Below are positions 7,767 through 16,741 of a stretch of 64,000 bases of DNA, piece after piece. The first letter of the stretch is position 1. Each line of letters starts with the position of its first letter. Source of the DNA: Prevotellaceae bacterium UBA6398 (GTDB taxonomy: Bacteria; Bacteroidota; Bacteroidia; Bacteroidales; Bacteroidaceae); contig DJQA01000008.1 in the NCBI GenBank assembly GCA_002437495.1, forward strand, positions 132,322 to 196,321, in the 5' to 3' direction. The translations under genes and the position numbers were made by a program. Below the pieces are notes generated by a model. It had not been told where the DNA came from. It saw nothing but the letters and a program-made list of their open reading frames with translations, and ran no database searches.

Positions 7767-10367
7767 TTATTTTACGGCAGACACACCCTTTTTGCGGCGC
7801 AACGACACAACCACCGCCATAACGAGCGCGAGAAGCATTACGGCAAGAGCCGCATAGGCTACAGCCTCTGTGGTGTGGAGCGACTGCGGGTCGAACTTCA
7901 GGACGAGCGTATGCTGCCCCGCGGAAACCCTTAGCGCACGCAGCACATAGTCGACACGTCCTATGGGAATGTCCTTGCCATCGAGCGTTGCCGTCCATCC
8001 CGGATAGTAAATTTCCGAAAGCACAACCACACCGCCGCCACGCGAGTTGAGCTTGTATGTAAGCTCATTCGGCTCGTATGCCGTAAGCGTGATTTTAGCC
8101 GTTGTGTCGGCGGCGGCATTCGCATACGCCGCGCCAAGCTCCTTTTCGAACTCCTTGTCGGCCACGGCCTCAACGCGGCGGTTTATATTCTTGAGCAGGG
8201 ACATCTCGGCTTTTGCCCCGTCAACATATGTCAGCTTGCCAACAAACCACGCATTGCCATAGGCGCACGGGTTCTGAATAGGAACGGTTTTACCGTCCTG
8301 CAAAGGCAGTATAAAATACTTGCCGTTCAACATATTTATTGTGGGGCATATCGAGTCGGCATTGAATTTCGAGAAATCGCCGCCGGTTTGCGGTATCACC
8401 TTCATAAGTTCCTGCATTTCGGGCACTATACACTGCGTTATCAAATCCTGGTAACGTCCGAGCTTGGCTGCGTGGTAGCCTCCTATGCTCTTGTGCCAGT
8501 ACGATGTCTCATTCTCGTTGAAAGTGTCGGACGCAAAGTTAAGCACACGATAGTCAAGGCTCTTGTCCTGCAATATCCGCTCATCGGTCTCGGTTTTGGC
8601 AAACACCTGCTGCTTTTGCAGCGGGTCAACGAACATTTCGTTGTTAAGATACCTGCGGTTCACGCCCCACATATCCACGAGACAAAGCGCCGTTACGGCA
8701 ACAACCATCCATGTAGCCTTCAACTTTCCGCTGCGATATATCATAAGTATTGCCATGCCAACGGCTATAACCCAAAAACTTCTCCAGGCATCGGCAGAGA
8801 GTATGGAGTGGCGTATTGCCGTTATGTCGGCTGAGAAAGAGTTAACCGTTTCGGGCGGTATTATCCCGCGCAGCTCATTCAGCACGTGGTGCTCGCCACT
8901 CGTGAGGCAGTCGCCGAAGAACGTTCCGGGCATCACCGCAAACAAAACGCACAACCCCGCCGTTACCCCGAACGATATGTAAAGCGGTATAGGTTTCTTG
9001 CGCAGCAGGTCCGGCTCCGATGCAATTCGCGACAGCGTGAGTGCGGCGAGCAGAGGAATTGCGAACTCGGCAACAACAAGGATTGACGATACGGCGCGGA
9101 ATTTATTGTACATCGGGAAATTGTCAATCATCCAGTTTGTGAACGCAGGGAAGTTATGCCCCCACGAAAGCAGCATGGAAAGCACCATGAGCAGCATGAG
9201 GCTACGGCTAACCGCTCCTTTTAAATAGAAAAGCGATAGGACGAAAAGCATGCACACAAATGCGCCAACGTACACAGGGCCCGAGGTTCCCGGTTGTTCG
9301 CCCCAGTATTGCGATAGTCCCGGTGTGCTTCCCCCGAGCTGCGGGTAAAGCTGCTGCAGAGTCTGCATATACTCGGCGAAGTGGGAGTTTGCCTGCGCTT
9401 TCTCGTTTGCCGTGAGTGCGCCGCTTGCACCTCCTTTAACGTTAGGCACGAGGAGCGAGAAAGTCTCCCCCTTGCCGTAGCTCCACTGAGTGATGTATTC
9501 CTTCGACAGTCCCGATGAGGCTTTCTTGCCCCCTTCGGCGGGAGACGCGAGCTCGCTGCTGCCGCGCATGGTTTGCTTGCTGTACTGGTACGTGTGGTAA
9601 AGGTTCGACGAGTTCACCGCCACGCCGACCAGCGAAGCCGCCACAAAAACGCCCACGCCCTTTGCAAACCTTGCAAGCTGCCTCTCCCTCACCGCCGTAA
9701 TAAGGAAGCCGAGAGACATAAGCACCATGGCGAAGATGAAGTAGTATGTCATCTGCAAGTGGTTCGACAAAATCTGCCACGCAATGAAAAACATTGTCAT
9801 CACTCCGCCCCACAGGTATTTTCCGCGATAGCAAAGCACCATTCCCGCCACCGTGGGAGGGATGAATGCAAGCGTAAGCACTTTCCAAAGGTGCCCCGCC
9901 CCTATTATTATGAAGAAATACGACGAAAACGCCCATGCCACCGCGCCGAAAACCGCCACGGAGGGGCGTGCGCGGAACGTGCGCATAAGGATGTAGAAAC
10001 CCAGAAGAAGGATGAACACATACATTGCGCAGTCGGTCAGACCTAGTTCGTACACCCTTTCAAGCCCCGACAAAACACTGCGCGACTTGTAGCTCGGCGC
10101 TATCTGATACGTCGGCATACCGCTGAAGAGGGCGTTCGTCCAACGGGTGTCGTTGCCCGTGCGTTCGAGATATTCCATTCTTTCGCGCCCCGCGCCCACG
10201 CCGCCTGTGATGTCGTTGCCCGAAAGCACCAGTCCCTGGGTCATGGGAGTGATGAAATACGCCACAGACACGAGCACAAACAGCACAACAGCCACCGCGT
10301 CGGGCGCAATGCGCCTCAGCCACGGGCTGCCCTGCTTTGCCTTTTGGTTTTCGCTGTTCATATTCAT
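7767..10367 (-). CDS. YfhO-family polytopic membrane protein
   Basis: An 866-residue inner-membrane protein. Many hydrophobic helices cover roughly residues 20-560 (e.g. AVAVVLFVLVSVAYFITP, MYVFILLLGFYILM). After one more helix comes a long periplasmic beta-rich part, including LVLSEIYYPGWTATLDGKD (about 770-790), and then a last helix (AVAYAALAVMLLALVMAVVV) before a short basic tail. N-terminal GNDITGG and the YYPGW block are typical of the YfhO family, thought to act in envelope glycolipid or polymer glycosylation. The substrate is unknown. The gene follows ahcY by 60 bp on the same strand and ends at a clear terminator. Confidence 0.85.
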   Translation of the reverse strand: MNMNSENQKAKQGSPWLRRIAPDAVAVVLFVLVSVAYFITPMTQGLVLSGNDITGGVGAGRERMEYLERTGNDTRWTNALFSGMPTYQIAPSYKSRSVLSGLERVYELGLTDCAMYVFILLLGFYILMRTFRARPSVAVFGAVAWAFSSYFFIIIGAGHLWKVLTLAFIPPTVAGMVLCYRGKYLWGGVMTMFFIAWQILSNHLQMTYYFIFAMVLMSLGFLITAVRERQLARFAKGVGVFVAASLVGVAVNSSNLYHTYQYSKQTMRGSSELASPAEGGKKASSGLSKEYITQWSYGKGETFSLLVPNVKGGASGALTANEKAQANSHFAEYMQTLQQLYPQLGGSTPGLSQYWGEQPGTSGPVYVGAFVCMLFVLSLFYLKGAVSRSLMLLMVLSMLLSWGHNFPAFTNWMIDNFPMYNKFRAVSSILVVAEFAIPLLAALTLSRIASEPDLLRKKPIPLYISFGVTAGLCVLFAVMPGTFFGDCLTSGEHHVLNELRGIIPPETVNSFSADITAIRHSILSADAWRSFWVIAVGMAILMIYRSGKLKATWMVVAVTALCLVDMWGVNRRYLNNEMFVDPLQKQQVFAKTETDERILQDKSLDYRVLNFASDTFNENETSYWHKSIGGYHAAKLGRYQDLITQCIVPEMQELMKVIPQTGGDFSKFNADSICPTINMLNGKYFILPLQDGKTVPIQNPCAYGNAWFVGKLTYVDGAKAEMSLLKNINRRVEAVADKEFEKELGAAYANAAADTTAKITLTAYEPNELTYKLNSRGGGVVVLSEIYYPGWTATLDGKDIPIGRVDYVLRALRVSAGQHTLVLKFDPQSLHTTEAVAYAALAVMLLALVMAVVVSLRRKKGVSAVK

Positions 10368-10389
10368 TATATATTATATGACGGTAAAC

Positions 10390-10416
10390 GGAGAAGCGGC
10401 GCTTTGCCGCGTCTCC
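10390..10416 (-). terminator. Hairpin between ahcY and the YfhO-family gene
   Basis: GGAGAAGCGGC and GCCGCGTCTCC pair almost completely across a short loop just after the ahcY stop. On minus the following sequence is GTTTACC, a weak T-tract. It may be an attenuating terminator or an mRNA stabiliser rather than a full stop. Confidence 0.45.
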
Positions 10417-10427
10417 GCCATTACTTT

Positions 10428-11843
10428 TTAATATCTGTAGAAATCGGCTTTGTAAGGACCGTCAACTTTCACGCCGATATAGTCGGCCTGTTCCTTGGAA
10501 AGCTTGCTGAGGTGTGCGCCGACACTTGCAAGGTGCAGACGCGCCACTTCTTCGTCGAGCGACTTGGGAAGGCGGTAAACGCCAACCTCGTATTTCTTGT
10601 TGAAAAGTTCAATCTGCGCAAGAGTTTGGTTTGTGAACGAGTTGCTCATCACAAAGCTCGGATGCCCGGTGGCGCAACCGAGGTTCACAAGGCGGCCGTC
10701 GGCAAGCAGCGTTATGTGGTGTCCGTCGGGGAACTGGTAGCTGTCCACCTGCGGTTTGATGTTCTCGTGCTTTATGCCGGGAACTTTCTTCAGCTTCTCA
10801 ACCTGAATTTCGCTGTCAAAGTGTCCGATGTTGCACACTATGGCCTCATCGGGCATCTGCTTCATGTGTTCCACCGTTATAACGTCGATGTTGCCCGTTG
10901 TGGTAACGAAAATGTTGCCCACCGGCGCAGCCTCCTCCATGGTAACCACCTTGAAGCCCTCCATTGCGGCCTGAAGGGCGCAAATCGGGTCAATCTCGGT
11001 TACAAGCACGCGTGCGCCATACGAGCGCAGGCTCTGGGCGCAGCCCTTGCCCACTTCGCCGTAGCCGGCAACCACAGCCACCTTGCCGGCAACCATCACG
11101 TCGGTTGCGCGCTTTATGCCGTCAACCAGCGACTCGCGGCAGCCGTAAAGGTTGTCGAACTTGCTCTTGGTAACACTGTCGTTCACGTTGAAAGCCGGGA
11201 AAAGCAACTCGCCCCTCTCGGCCATCTGATACAGACGGTGCACGCCGGTTGTAGTCTCCTCGCTCACGCCGCGTATTTCCCTGGCGGTCTTTGCCCAGCG
11301 TTCGGGGTCGGCAGCAAGAACCTTCTTGAGAATTTCCTTGAGTGCAGCCTCGTCTCCGCTCCCGCTCGGAGTGTCGAGCACGGAAGCGTCCTTCTCGGCC
11401 TTTGCGCCGAGGTGTATCATGAGGGTTGCGTCGCCGCCGTCGTCAACAATCATGTTGGGCAGCTTGCCTCCGGGGAAGTTCATCGCCTGAAGCGTGCACC
11501 ACCAATAGTCCTCAAGGCTCTCGCCCTTCCATGCGAACACGCCCACGCCCATGTCGGCAATAGCCGCTGCGGCATGGTCCTGGGTGCTGTATATGTTGCA
11601 CGAGCACCAGCGCACCTCGGCCCCGAGAGCCACAAGGGTCTTTATGAGCACGGCGGTCTGTATGGTCATGTGCAGCGAGCCCATTACACGCGCCCCTTTC
11701 AATGGCTTAGAGCCGCCATACTTTGCCTGCAAGGCCATCAGACCCGGCATCTCGTGTTCTGCTATACGAATTTCCTTGCGGCCGAAATCGGCCAAACCGA
11801 TATCTGCCACCTTGTAGGGCAGAGCGGAAAACAGTTCTTCCAT
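10428..11843 (-). CDS. ahcY: Adenosylhomocysteinase (S-adenosylhomocysteine hydrolase)
   Basis: The 471-residue protein matches the usual length of bacterial SAH hydrolase, a cytosolic NAD-dependent enzyme that splits S-adenosylhomocysteine to homocysteine and adenosine in the methyl cycle. Diagnostic blocks are GSLHMTIQTAVLIKTL, CSCNIYSTQDHAAAAI, the substrate region FNVNDSVTKSKFDN, the NAD site VAVVAGYGEVGKGCAQSLR, FVTTTGNIDVIT, CNIGHFDSEI and the C-terminal GPYKADFYRY. It is complete with no missing motif. A TATCTTTG box on minus (11886-11879) lies about 35 bp upstream of the start and fits the Bacteroides -7 consensus, although no -33 partner was found. Confidence 0.97.
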   Translation of the reverse strand: MEELFSALPYKVADIGLADFGRKEIRIAEHEMPGLMALQAKYGGSKPLKGARVMGSLHMTIQTAVLIKTLVALGAEVRWCSCNIYSTQDHAAAAIADMGVGVFAWKGESLEDYWWCTLQAMNFPGGKLPNMIVDDGGDATLMIHLGAKAEKDASVLDTPSGSGDEAALKEILKKVLAADPERWAKTAREIRGVSEETTTGVHRLYQMAERGELLFPAFNVNDSVTKSKFDNLYGCRESLVDGIKRATDVMVAGKVAVVAGYGEVGKGCAQSLRSYGARVLVTEIDPICALQAAMEGFKVVTMEEAAPVGNIFVTTTGNIDVITVEHMKQMPDEAIVCNIGHFDSEIQVEKLKKVPGIKHENIKPQVDSYQFPDGHHITLLADGRLVNLGCATGHPSFVMSNSFTNQTLAQIELFNKKYEVGVYRLPKSLDEEVARLHLASVGAHLSKLSKEQADYIGVKVDGPYKADFYRY

Positions 11844-12076
11844 TCTTATATTATATTGTATATGTTTCTAATTGGAAGCAAAGATAGCTATAAAAAACGA
11901 GAAACGGAAAAGGCGGGGGAAAGGTGTGTGAGCCGGGGATAAGGTGCTTCAAAAATTCGGGCATGATTGCGCGGTATGCATCTGCGGTTCGGGCGATGGC
12001 ATACATGGCGCGTGGCATGCGCCCCTGCAAATGTCGCAAAGCGCAAATCGATTGCCCTTGGCAAAACACGCATAAT

Positions 12077-12159
12077 ACCATATGGGACATAGAAAAAACC
12101 ATGTCCCATGTAGAAAAAATCATGTCTGATGTAATTAAAACTACATCAAACCTTTTTTT
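12077..12159 (+). repeat. 4 x 21-bp palindromic array 3 with decayed REP module
   Basis: Units start at 12077, 12098, 12119 and 12140. Unit 2 core is CATGTCCCATGTA and unit 3 core is CATGTCTGATGTA, and a T-run follows. The left module is decayed: only a mutated hairpin (GGCGCGTGGCATGCGCCCC, about 12010-12028) remains and the usual CCAATACCGC junction is missing. The tail CTTGAAAAACAAAAACTT follows at 12173-12190. The rest of the 11844-12402 gap holds no credible gene. Confidence 0.8.
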
Positions 12160-12402
12160 GCCCATTTCAAGTCCTTGAAAAACAAAAACTTGCACTTTAT
12201 TGCTTATACGTTGTCTTCTTCTTGAAAACCAGCATCTTACGGAAATTTCCGCAATATGCGCCAAGCGCATGACACGCCCCAAAAAACGCAGCCCGGCTGC
12301 ATTGCCAAAGCTGCTGATTGTTTCGTGTTGTGGCTGGCGCTTATTTGTCCACACACGCCCACACGGTGAAATGGTTCTATTAAGTTTATTTTCCTCCCTT
12401 AC

Positions 12403-12915
12403 TCAACGGCGCACAATGCGGTTTATGAACAGCCAGCCTCCAAGCACCTGCAAAAGCATTCCGGGAAGCCCTATTCGCAAGCTCTGCACCGCCACACCGA
12501 AAGAGCCCGTCATTGCCCATTCGCCCAACGTGCCTATTCCCTGATAGCACAAAACCACAATGGCGAGCAGCGGGAGCGAGGCTTTTTTGTAACGCGCCGA
12601 TGCCATGCCGGCGGCAATGGCGAGCAATGCCGACTTAATAAGTATCGAAGGCAGCACTTCCGGGGCGGGCATTGAGAAGAGCGCGGAGTTTGCCAGAGGG
12701 GAAAGCACGGCAACCATAAGCCCCACGCGCCAGCCGTATTTGTAAGCACCCACAAGGGTGAAGAAATATATCGGCAGCCATGTTGCCCCGCCCTGGTGCA
12801 CAAGGTGGAACAGCCGGGGCAACACAACGTTGCCCAATGCAAACAACACTGCCGCCAAGTAGGCTTTCGTGTCGCCATATCCGAGAGAATACAGTTTTAC
12901 TGTTCTTGATTCCAT
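12403..12915 (-). CDS. ECF-type transporter S component (small membrane protein)
   Basis: A 170-residue membrane protein with about five to six hydrophobic helices and few charged residues (YLAAVLFALGNVVLPRLFHL, LPIYFFTLVGAYKYGWRVGL, LIKSALLAIAAGMASA, MLLQVLGGWLFINRIVRR). Length and the N-terminal pattern fit substrate-specific S components of energy-coupling factor vitamin transporters. No A or T component lies nearby, so it would rely on a shared module encoded elsewhere. It is the last gene of a four-gene minus-strand operon, 19 bp after DUF1893. The substrate cannot be inferred from sequence; a redox cofactor precursor is a guess from the neighbours. Confidence 0.7.
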   Translation of the reverse strand: MESRTVKLYSLGYGDTKAYLAAVLFALGNVVLPRLFHLVHQGGATWLPIYFFTLVGAYKYGWRVGLMVAVLSPLANSALFSMPAPEVLPSILIKSALLAIAAGMASARYKKASLPLLAIVVLCYQGIGTLGEWAMTGSFGVAVQSLRIGLPGMLLQVLGGWLFINRIVRR

Positions 12916-12934
12916 GATTGTTTTATAATTGTAT

Positions 12935-13378
12935 TCAGTTTGTTCTACTTTCCGTTTGTTTTCTTTTTGAGAGTTCCGCGATTGTCTCTTTTATTGCGCA
13001 TAGCATTTCGCGGGGCGACTGCAAGTGCTCGCACGCCTTTTCCATGGGACACCACCCCGTGCCATCGCGGTTTGTTATGTGCTGCACTTCCTCGGCAAAC
13101 TCCACCTCCACGCCGTTATCGCGCAGCAGCGAAACGGCAGGCGTGCTTATGATATGGCCATACACACCCGCCACTTTGCCGAGAACCATGAGCGCGGCGG
13201 CGGCTTTTCCCACCACCTTGTCGGCAATTCTCGCACCATGCAACACACGCGGCTCCTCATCAAGCAGTCGCAGCAAATCTTTCACTCCCCGTCCGTCGAA
13301 AGTGCGCACCACGCGGTTCTCAACCACAAGAGAATGTCTGCCCATCTCCAGCAGTTCCGCAAGTTGTGCGTTTGTCAT
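12935..13378 (-). CDS. DUF1893 domain protein
   Basis: A 147-residue soluble protein with the DUF1893 pattern: SLVVENRVVRTFDGRGVKDLL near the N-terminus, ARIADKVVGKAAAALMVLGKV (about 50-70), VYGHIISTPAVSLLRDNGV and TGWCPMEKACEHL (about 108-120). The family is related to the cytidine-deaminase fold. The conserved KAAA and Cys-containing segments suggest a small enzyme or binding protein, but the activity is unknown. Its start overlaps the stop of the aldo/keto reductase gene as ATGA (13375-13378), indicating translational coupling. Confidence 0.82.
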   Translation of the reverse strand: MTNAQLAELLEMGRHSLVVENRVVRTFDGRGVKDLLRLLDEEPRVLHGARIADKVVGKAAAALMVLGKVAGVYGHIISTPAVSLLRDNGVEVEFAEEVQHITNRDGTGWCPMEKACEHLQSPREMLCAIKETIAELSKRKQTESRTN

Positions 13379-14796
13379 AGCGTGCCTTGCTTTAGCTGTT
13401 CCACAAAATGGTCTATACGCTGCATTTCCTTGGGTATGTCAATGTTCTGCGGGCAATGTTCCACGCATTTTCCGCACCCTATGCAATGGTTGGCCTGACG
13501 CAGCCGGGGAACGCTGCGGTCGTAGCCCACAAGGAAAGCCCTGCGCGCCCGGCGGTAGTTCTCCGCCTGGCGGCTCTCAGGCACATCGCCCTCGTTGACG
13601 CATTTGTTGTAATGCACGAATATGGCAGGAATGTCTATTCCATAGGGGCAGGGCATACAATATTTGCAGTCGTTGCATGGGATTGTGGGGTATTGCACAA
13701 TTATTTCGGCAGTGTCGTAAAGAAACTTTGTCTCATCGTCGGTAAGCGGCTTCAAGGGGCAGTATGAGCGCAGGTTGTCTTGCAAATGTTCCATATACGT
13801 CATACCGCTTAGCACCGTGAGCACACCGGGCATTGTGCCGGCATAACGAAACGCCCACGAAGCCACGCTCCTATCGGGCTCGCGCTGCTTCAATCGCGCC
13901 ACCACGTGGTCGGGAACCTTAGACAGTCTGCCGCCGAGCAGCGGCTCCATTATCACGGCGGGGATGTTGCGCTTCGCAAGCTCGCCATAAAGATATTCGG
14001 CATCGGTGTTGAAAGAGTTAAGTTCCTTGGCGTGCTGCCAGTCAAGGTAATTGAGCTGTATCTGCACAAAGTCCCACTTGTAGCGGTCGTGCTGCGAAAG
14101 CAAATAATCAAACACCTTTATGTCGCCGTGGTAGGAAAAGCCGAGGTTGCGCACTCTGCCGGCCTCGCGCTCGGCAAGCAGAAAGTCGAGCACGCCATTG
14201 TCAACATACCGCGCCCTATAATCCTTCATGGCATCGCCACCCATGCCAACGCCGTGAAGCAACATGTAATCTATATAATCAACCTGCAAATACTTCATCG
14301 AGTTGCGGTACATCTCCAAAGACTTTTCGCGGCTCCATGTCGAGGGGTCGAAATTGGAAAGCTTGGTGGCGATGAAAAACTTGTTGCGGGGGTGGCGTTT
14401 CAAGGCTATGCCCGTGGCCTCTTCCGAATGTCCCTTGCAATAAGCCGGGGATGTGTCGAAATAGTTCACCCCATGCTCTATGGCATAATCCACAAGGCGG
14501 TTCACGGCTTCCTGATCTATTTTTTCCTCGCCCTCTCTCGCGCCTTCGTCGGTAACCGTGGGCCAACGCATGCAGCCGTAGCCGAGAATTGAAACCTTTT
14601 CGCCCGTCTTGGGATTTGTGCGATATGTCATTTTGTCTTTCGGAATCTCTCCCGATGCCTTTGTGGTTTCGCCGCTTACGGGGTTTTTTCCGGATTCGCA
14701 GCCCGCCAGAACGGCAGAGGCGGAGAGTGCCGCGCCCGCGCCGAGTTTTTTCAGAAACTCACGCCTGCATATATTTTCTTTGCCTATTGTATTCAT
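13375..14796 (-). CDS. Exported aldo/keto reductase with C-terminal 4Fe-4S domain
   Basis: The start at 14796 gives a 473-residue protein beginning MNTIGKENICRREFLKKLG, a twin-arginine-like leader ending in the lipobox VLAGC. Starting further upstream would bury this signal. The AKR barrel follows (GYGCMRWP, NYFDTSPAYCKGHSEE with the catalytic Asp and Tyr, IATKLSN with Lys, DYMLLHGVG with His). The C-terminal part carries CNDCKYCMPCPYGIDIP and CIGCGKCVEHCPQNIDIP, as in ferredoxin-linked AKRs of anaerobes. The gene begins 7 bp after the polyferredoxin stop and overlaps DUF1893. It is probably a redox enzyme of the envelope; the substrate is unknown. Confidence 0.88.
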   Translation of the reverse strand: MNTIGKENICRREFLKKLGAGAALSASAVLAGCESGKNPVSGETTKASGEIPKDKMTYRTNPKTGEKVSILGYGCMRWPTVTDEGAREGEEKIDQEAVNRLVDYAIEHGVNYFDTSPAYCKGHSEEATGIALKRHPRNKFFIATKLSNFDPSTWSREKSLEMYRNSMKYLQVDYIDYMLLHGVGMGGDAMKDYRARYVDNGVLDFLLAEREAGRVRNLGFSYHGDIKVFDYLLSQHDRYKWDFVQIQLNYLDWQHAKELNSFNTDAEYLYGELAKRNIPAVIMEPLLGGRLSKVPDHVVARLKQREPDRSVASWAFRYAGTMPGVLTVLSGMTYMEHLQDNLRSYCPLKPLTDDETKFLYDTAEIIVQYPTIPCNDCKYCMPCPYGIDIPAIFVHYNKCVNEGDVPESRQAENYRRARRAFLVGYDRSVPRLRQANHCIGCGKCVEHCPQNIDIPKEMQRIDHFVEQLKQGTL

Positions 14797-14803
14797 AATT
14801 CTC

Positions 14804-16282
14804 TCAAATGGTTTTATGCTGTTCATGCCCTTCAACATATATTGCTCCAAAAGGACGCGCCGGACACAGGTTCTCGCACGCTCCGCAGCCAATGCAGCGT
14901 TCCTCGTTTACCACGGGAATCTTTAAGGAGTTGTGCTTTTGCGGGTCGGAAGGCACCATTGTTATCGCCCCTGCGGGACAGTGGCGCGCGCAATTGCCGC
15001 ATTCCACTCCGTCTGCGATAGGCAAGCAGTTTTTGCCCACCCAAACCGCATGACCTATCTGTATCGATGATTTTTCGGCAGGAGTGATTTCAAGGATTGC
15101 GCCGGCAGGGCATACTTCAGAGCATTTGGTGCATTCGGGGCGGCAGTATCCGCGCTCATAAGAGGAATGTGGCTTCATAAGCTTACCGGGGCGGAGCACA
15201 TCGTTGGGACATACGGCAACGCATAGCTGACATCCGGTGCAATGCTCATCCAAATGTTTCAAGCCGACAGCTCCCGGCGGCACTATCGGGGTGTTACGGT
15301 TAGGTATCTTCTTGTCGAGAATCACTGCCAAGCCGCCGTCAACGGTCTTACCCCGAGCGTTCGCCACCGCCGCGCCGAGAATAATGCCGGCTCCCGTCAG
15401 GAAACTGCGGCGCGAAGCGTCGGGAACTTTTTTAGGTGTTTCCACCGCTGTTTTTGAAGAAGTTCCCTTTTTGCGCAGTTCGAAATGCAGCGCACCATGC
15501 CTGCAACCGTCCACACAGTCCATGCATGCCACGCAGCGGGAATAGTCTATCTTGTGATTCTTGTAGTCAATGCACGAAGCCTTGCAGCCACGGGCGCAAA
15601 TCGAGCAGTTGCTGCACTTGCCTGCATCTATCACTGGTCGGAAAAGCGAATAACGCGAAACAAAACCCAGAAATGTACCCACAGGGCAAATGGTATTGCA
15701 ATAAGTGCGTCCGCTGCGCCATGCCAACACCGCCACCACCACAAAAGTAACTGCGGCAAGGATTAGCGTTGAAAGGGCGCGGAGCCACACATCCCTTTCA
15801 TAGAAAGCATAGCTCCCCATGCGCTCGGAAATGTATGCAAGCAAGTTGTTTCCCCATGTATAAAGCGGTGCAAACATGGTCTGAGCCATTCTGCCATATG
15901 CGCTGTAGGGGTCGAGCAAGCCCGCCAGCCCGGTGAAAGTCGCCGCCACAAATAATGCAAGAACCGCATAGCGCAGCCACGCCTTCGCACCTGAATACGA
16001 GAAACGTAGTTTTTTGCCCTTGCGCCTTGCGCTAAGCCGGGAAACCACATCCTGGAAAACGCCGAGCGGACAGATTACCGAACAATAAACACGCCCGAAA
16101 AGAAATGTCAGCAACAGCACCACGGCAATAACGCCGATGTTCATAGCCATCACAGCCGGAAAAAACTGGATTTTCGCCATCCAGCCGAACCAGGCGTGGA
16201 CTGTTCCCGTAAAATCAAGGAACAGCATACTGACAAGCGCAAAAAACACGGTTGCCAGGATAATTCTTATTTTACGCAGCAT
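14804..16282 (-). CDS. Membrane polyferredoxin (NapH-like part joined to an exported NapG-like part)
   Basis: From the Met at 16282 the protein has 492 residues; an upstream Met would add 23 poorly conserved residues. The N-terminal half has about four to five membrane helices and two Cys-Pro motifs (CSVICPLG, CNTICPVG) of the NapH/RdxA type. Two 4Fe-4S motifs follow (CSNCSICARGCKASC, CVACMDCVDGC). Then comes an internal twin-arginine-like segment, SRRSFLTGAGIILGAAVA, and four more clusters (CTGCQLCVAVCPNDV, CTKCSEVCPAGAI, CGNCARHCPAGAI, CIGCGACENLCPARPF). It probably passes electrons across the membrane to the downstream Fe-S aldo/keto reductase. Confidence 0.85.
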   Translation of the reverse strand: MLRKIRIILATVFFALVSMLFLDFTGTVHAWFGWMAKIQFFPAVMAMNIGVIAVVLLLTFLFGRVYCSVICPLGVFQDVVSRLSARRKGKKLRFSYSGAKAWLRYAVLALFVAATFTGLAGLLDPYSAYGRMAQTMFAPLYTWGNNLLAYISERMGSYAFYERDVWLRALSTLILAAVTFVVVAVLAWRSGRTYCNTICPVGTFLGFVSRYSLFRPVIDAGKCSNCSICARGCKASCIDYKNHKIDYSRCVACMDCVDGCRHGALHFELRKKGTSSKTAVETPKKVPDASRRSFLTGAGIILGAAVANARGKTVDGGLAVILDKKIPNRNTPIVPPGAVGLKHLDEHCTGCQLCVAVCPNDVLRPGKLMKPHSSYERGYCRPECTKCSEVCPAGAILEITPAEKSSIQIGHAVWVGKNCLPIADGVECGNCARHCPAGAITMVPSDPQKHNSLKIPVVNEERCIGCGACENLCPARPFGAIYVEGHEQHKTI

Positions 16283-16464
16283 GGTAGTATTATTTTCATT
16301 GATAAATATAATTGTTATGTAATCCTGTTCCGGTGCAAAAATAACAAACATCGCGCTTTTTGCCGCTTATATTTTTTACTGATTTGCATACCAAAATTAC
16401 CGCACTCCCGGTTTTTCATCCCCCGGCTTCAGACTGCCGGAAAATTACACCTGAAATAAAAAAA

Positions 16465-16524
16465 ACTATGTCTGATGTAGAAAAAACTACGTCAGACGTA
16501 GGAAAAATTACATCAGACCTTTTT
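16465..16524 (+). repeat. 3 x 21-bp palindromic array 4 in a divergent promoter region
   Basis: Units start at 16465, 16486 and 16507, and the T-run ends at about 16524. Cores are TATGTCTGATGTA, TACGTCAGACGTA and TACATCAGACC. The second keeps perfect pairing through paired changes (TACGTC/GACGTA instead of TACATC/GATGTA). There is no REP module. The array lies in the 16283-16741 gap between the minus redox operon and acpP. On minus, TATTTTTG at 16343-16336 is a possible -7 box for the redox operon. Confidence 0.82.
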
Positions 16525-16669
16525 CCGCCTTTTTCAAATCTCTTAAACACACGGCGTTACAAGGGCGCGGATTTATTGCATCCACGCATGGATTTGCAAT
16601 ACCGCTTTTCGCAAAATTGCGCATTTATAGGCATTTTGTGCAAAAAACGGACGATTTTCGACTAAAAAT

Positions 16670-16700
16670 TTTGCCATATAAATCAATAGACTTAATTTTG
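16670..16700 (+). promoter_or_regulatory. Predicted sigma-ABfr-type promoter of acpP-fabF-rnc
   Basis: TTTG (16670-16673) and TAATTTTG (16693-16700) are separated by 19 bp, matching the Bacteroides -33/-7 consensus. The expected start near 16707 leaves a leader of about 35 bases before acpP. Confidence 0.7.
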
Positions 16701-16741
16701 CATCCTGATATAACAATATTATTTATCAAATTAGTAAGATC

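Noticed and set aside
10344..11942. Long plus-strand open frame opposite ahcY
   Set aside because: It is a shadow of a well-conserved gene. It has no start context or family motif.
14797..14892. Upstream extension of the Fe-S aldo/keto reductase
   Set aside because: It would overlap the polyferredoxin gene and place 32 residues before a clear twin-arginine/lipobox signal.
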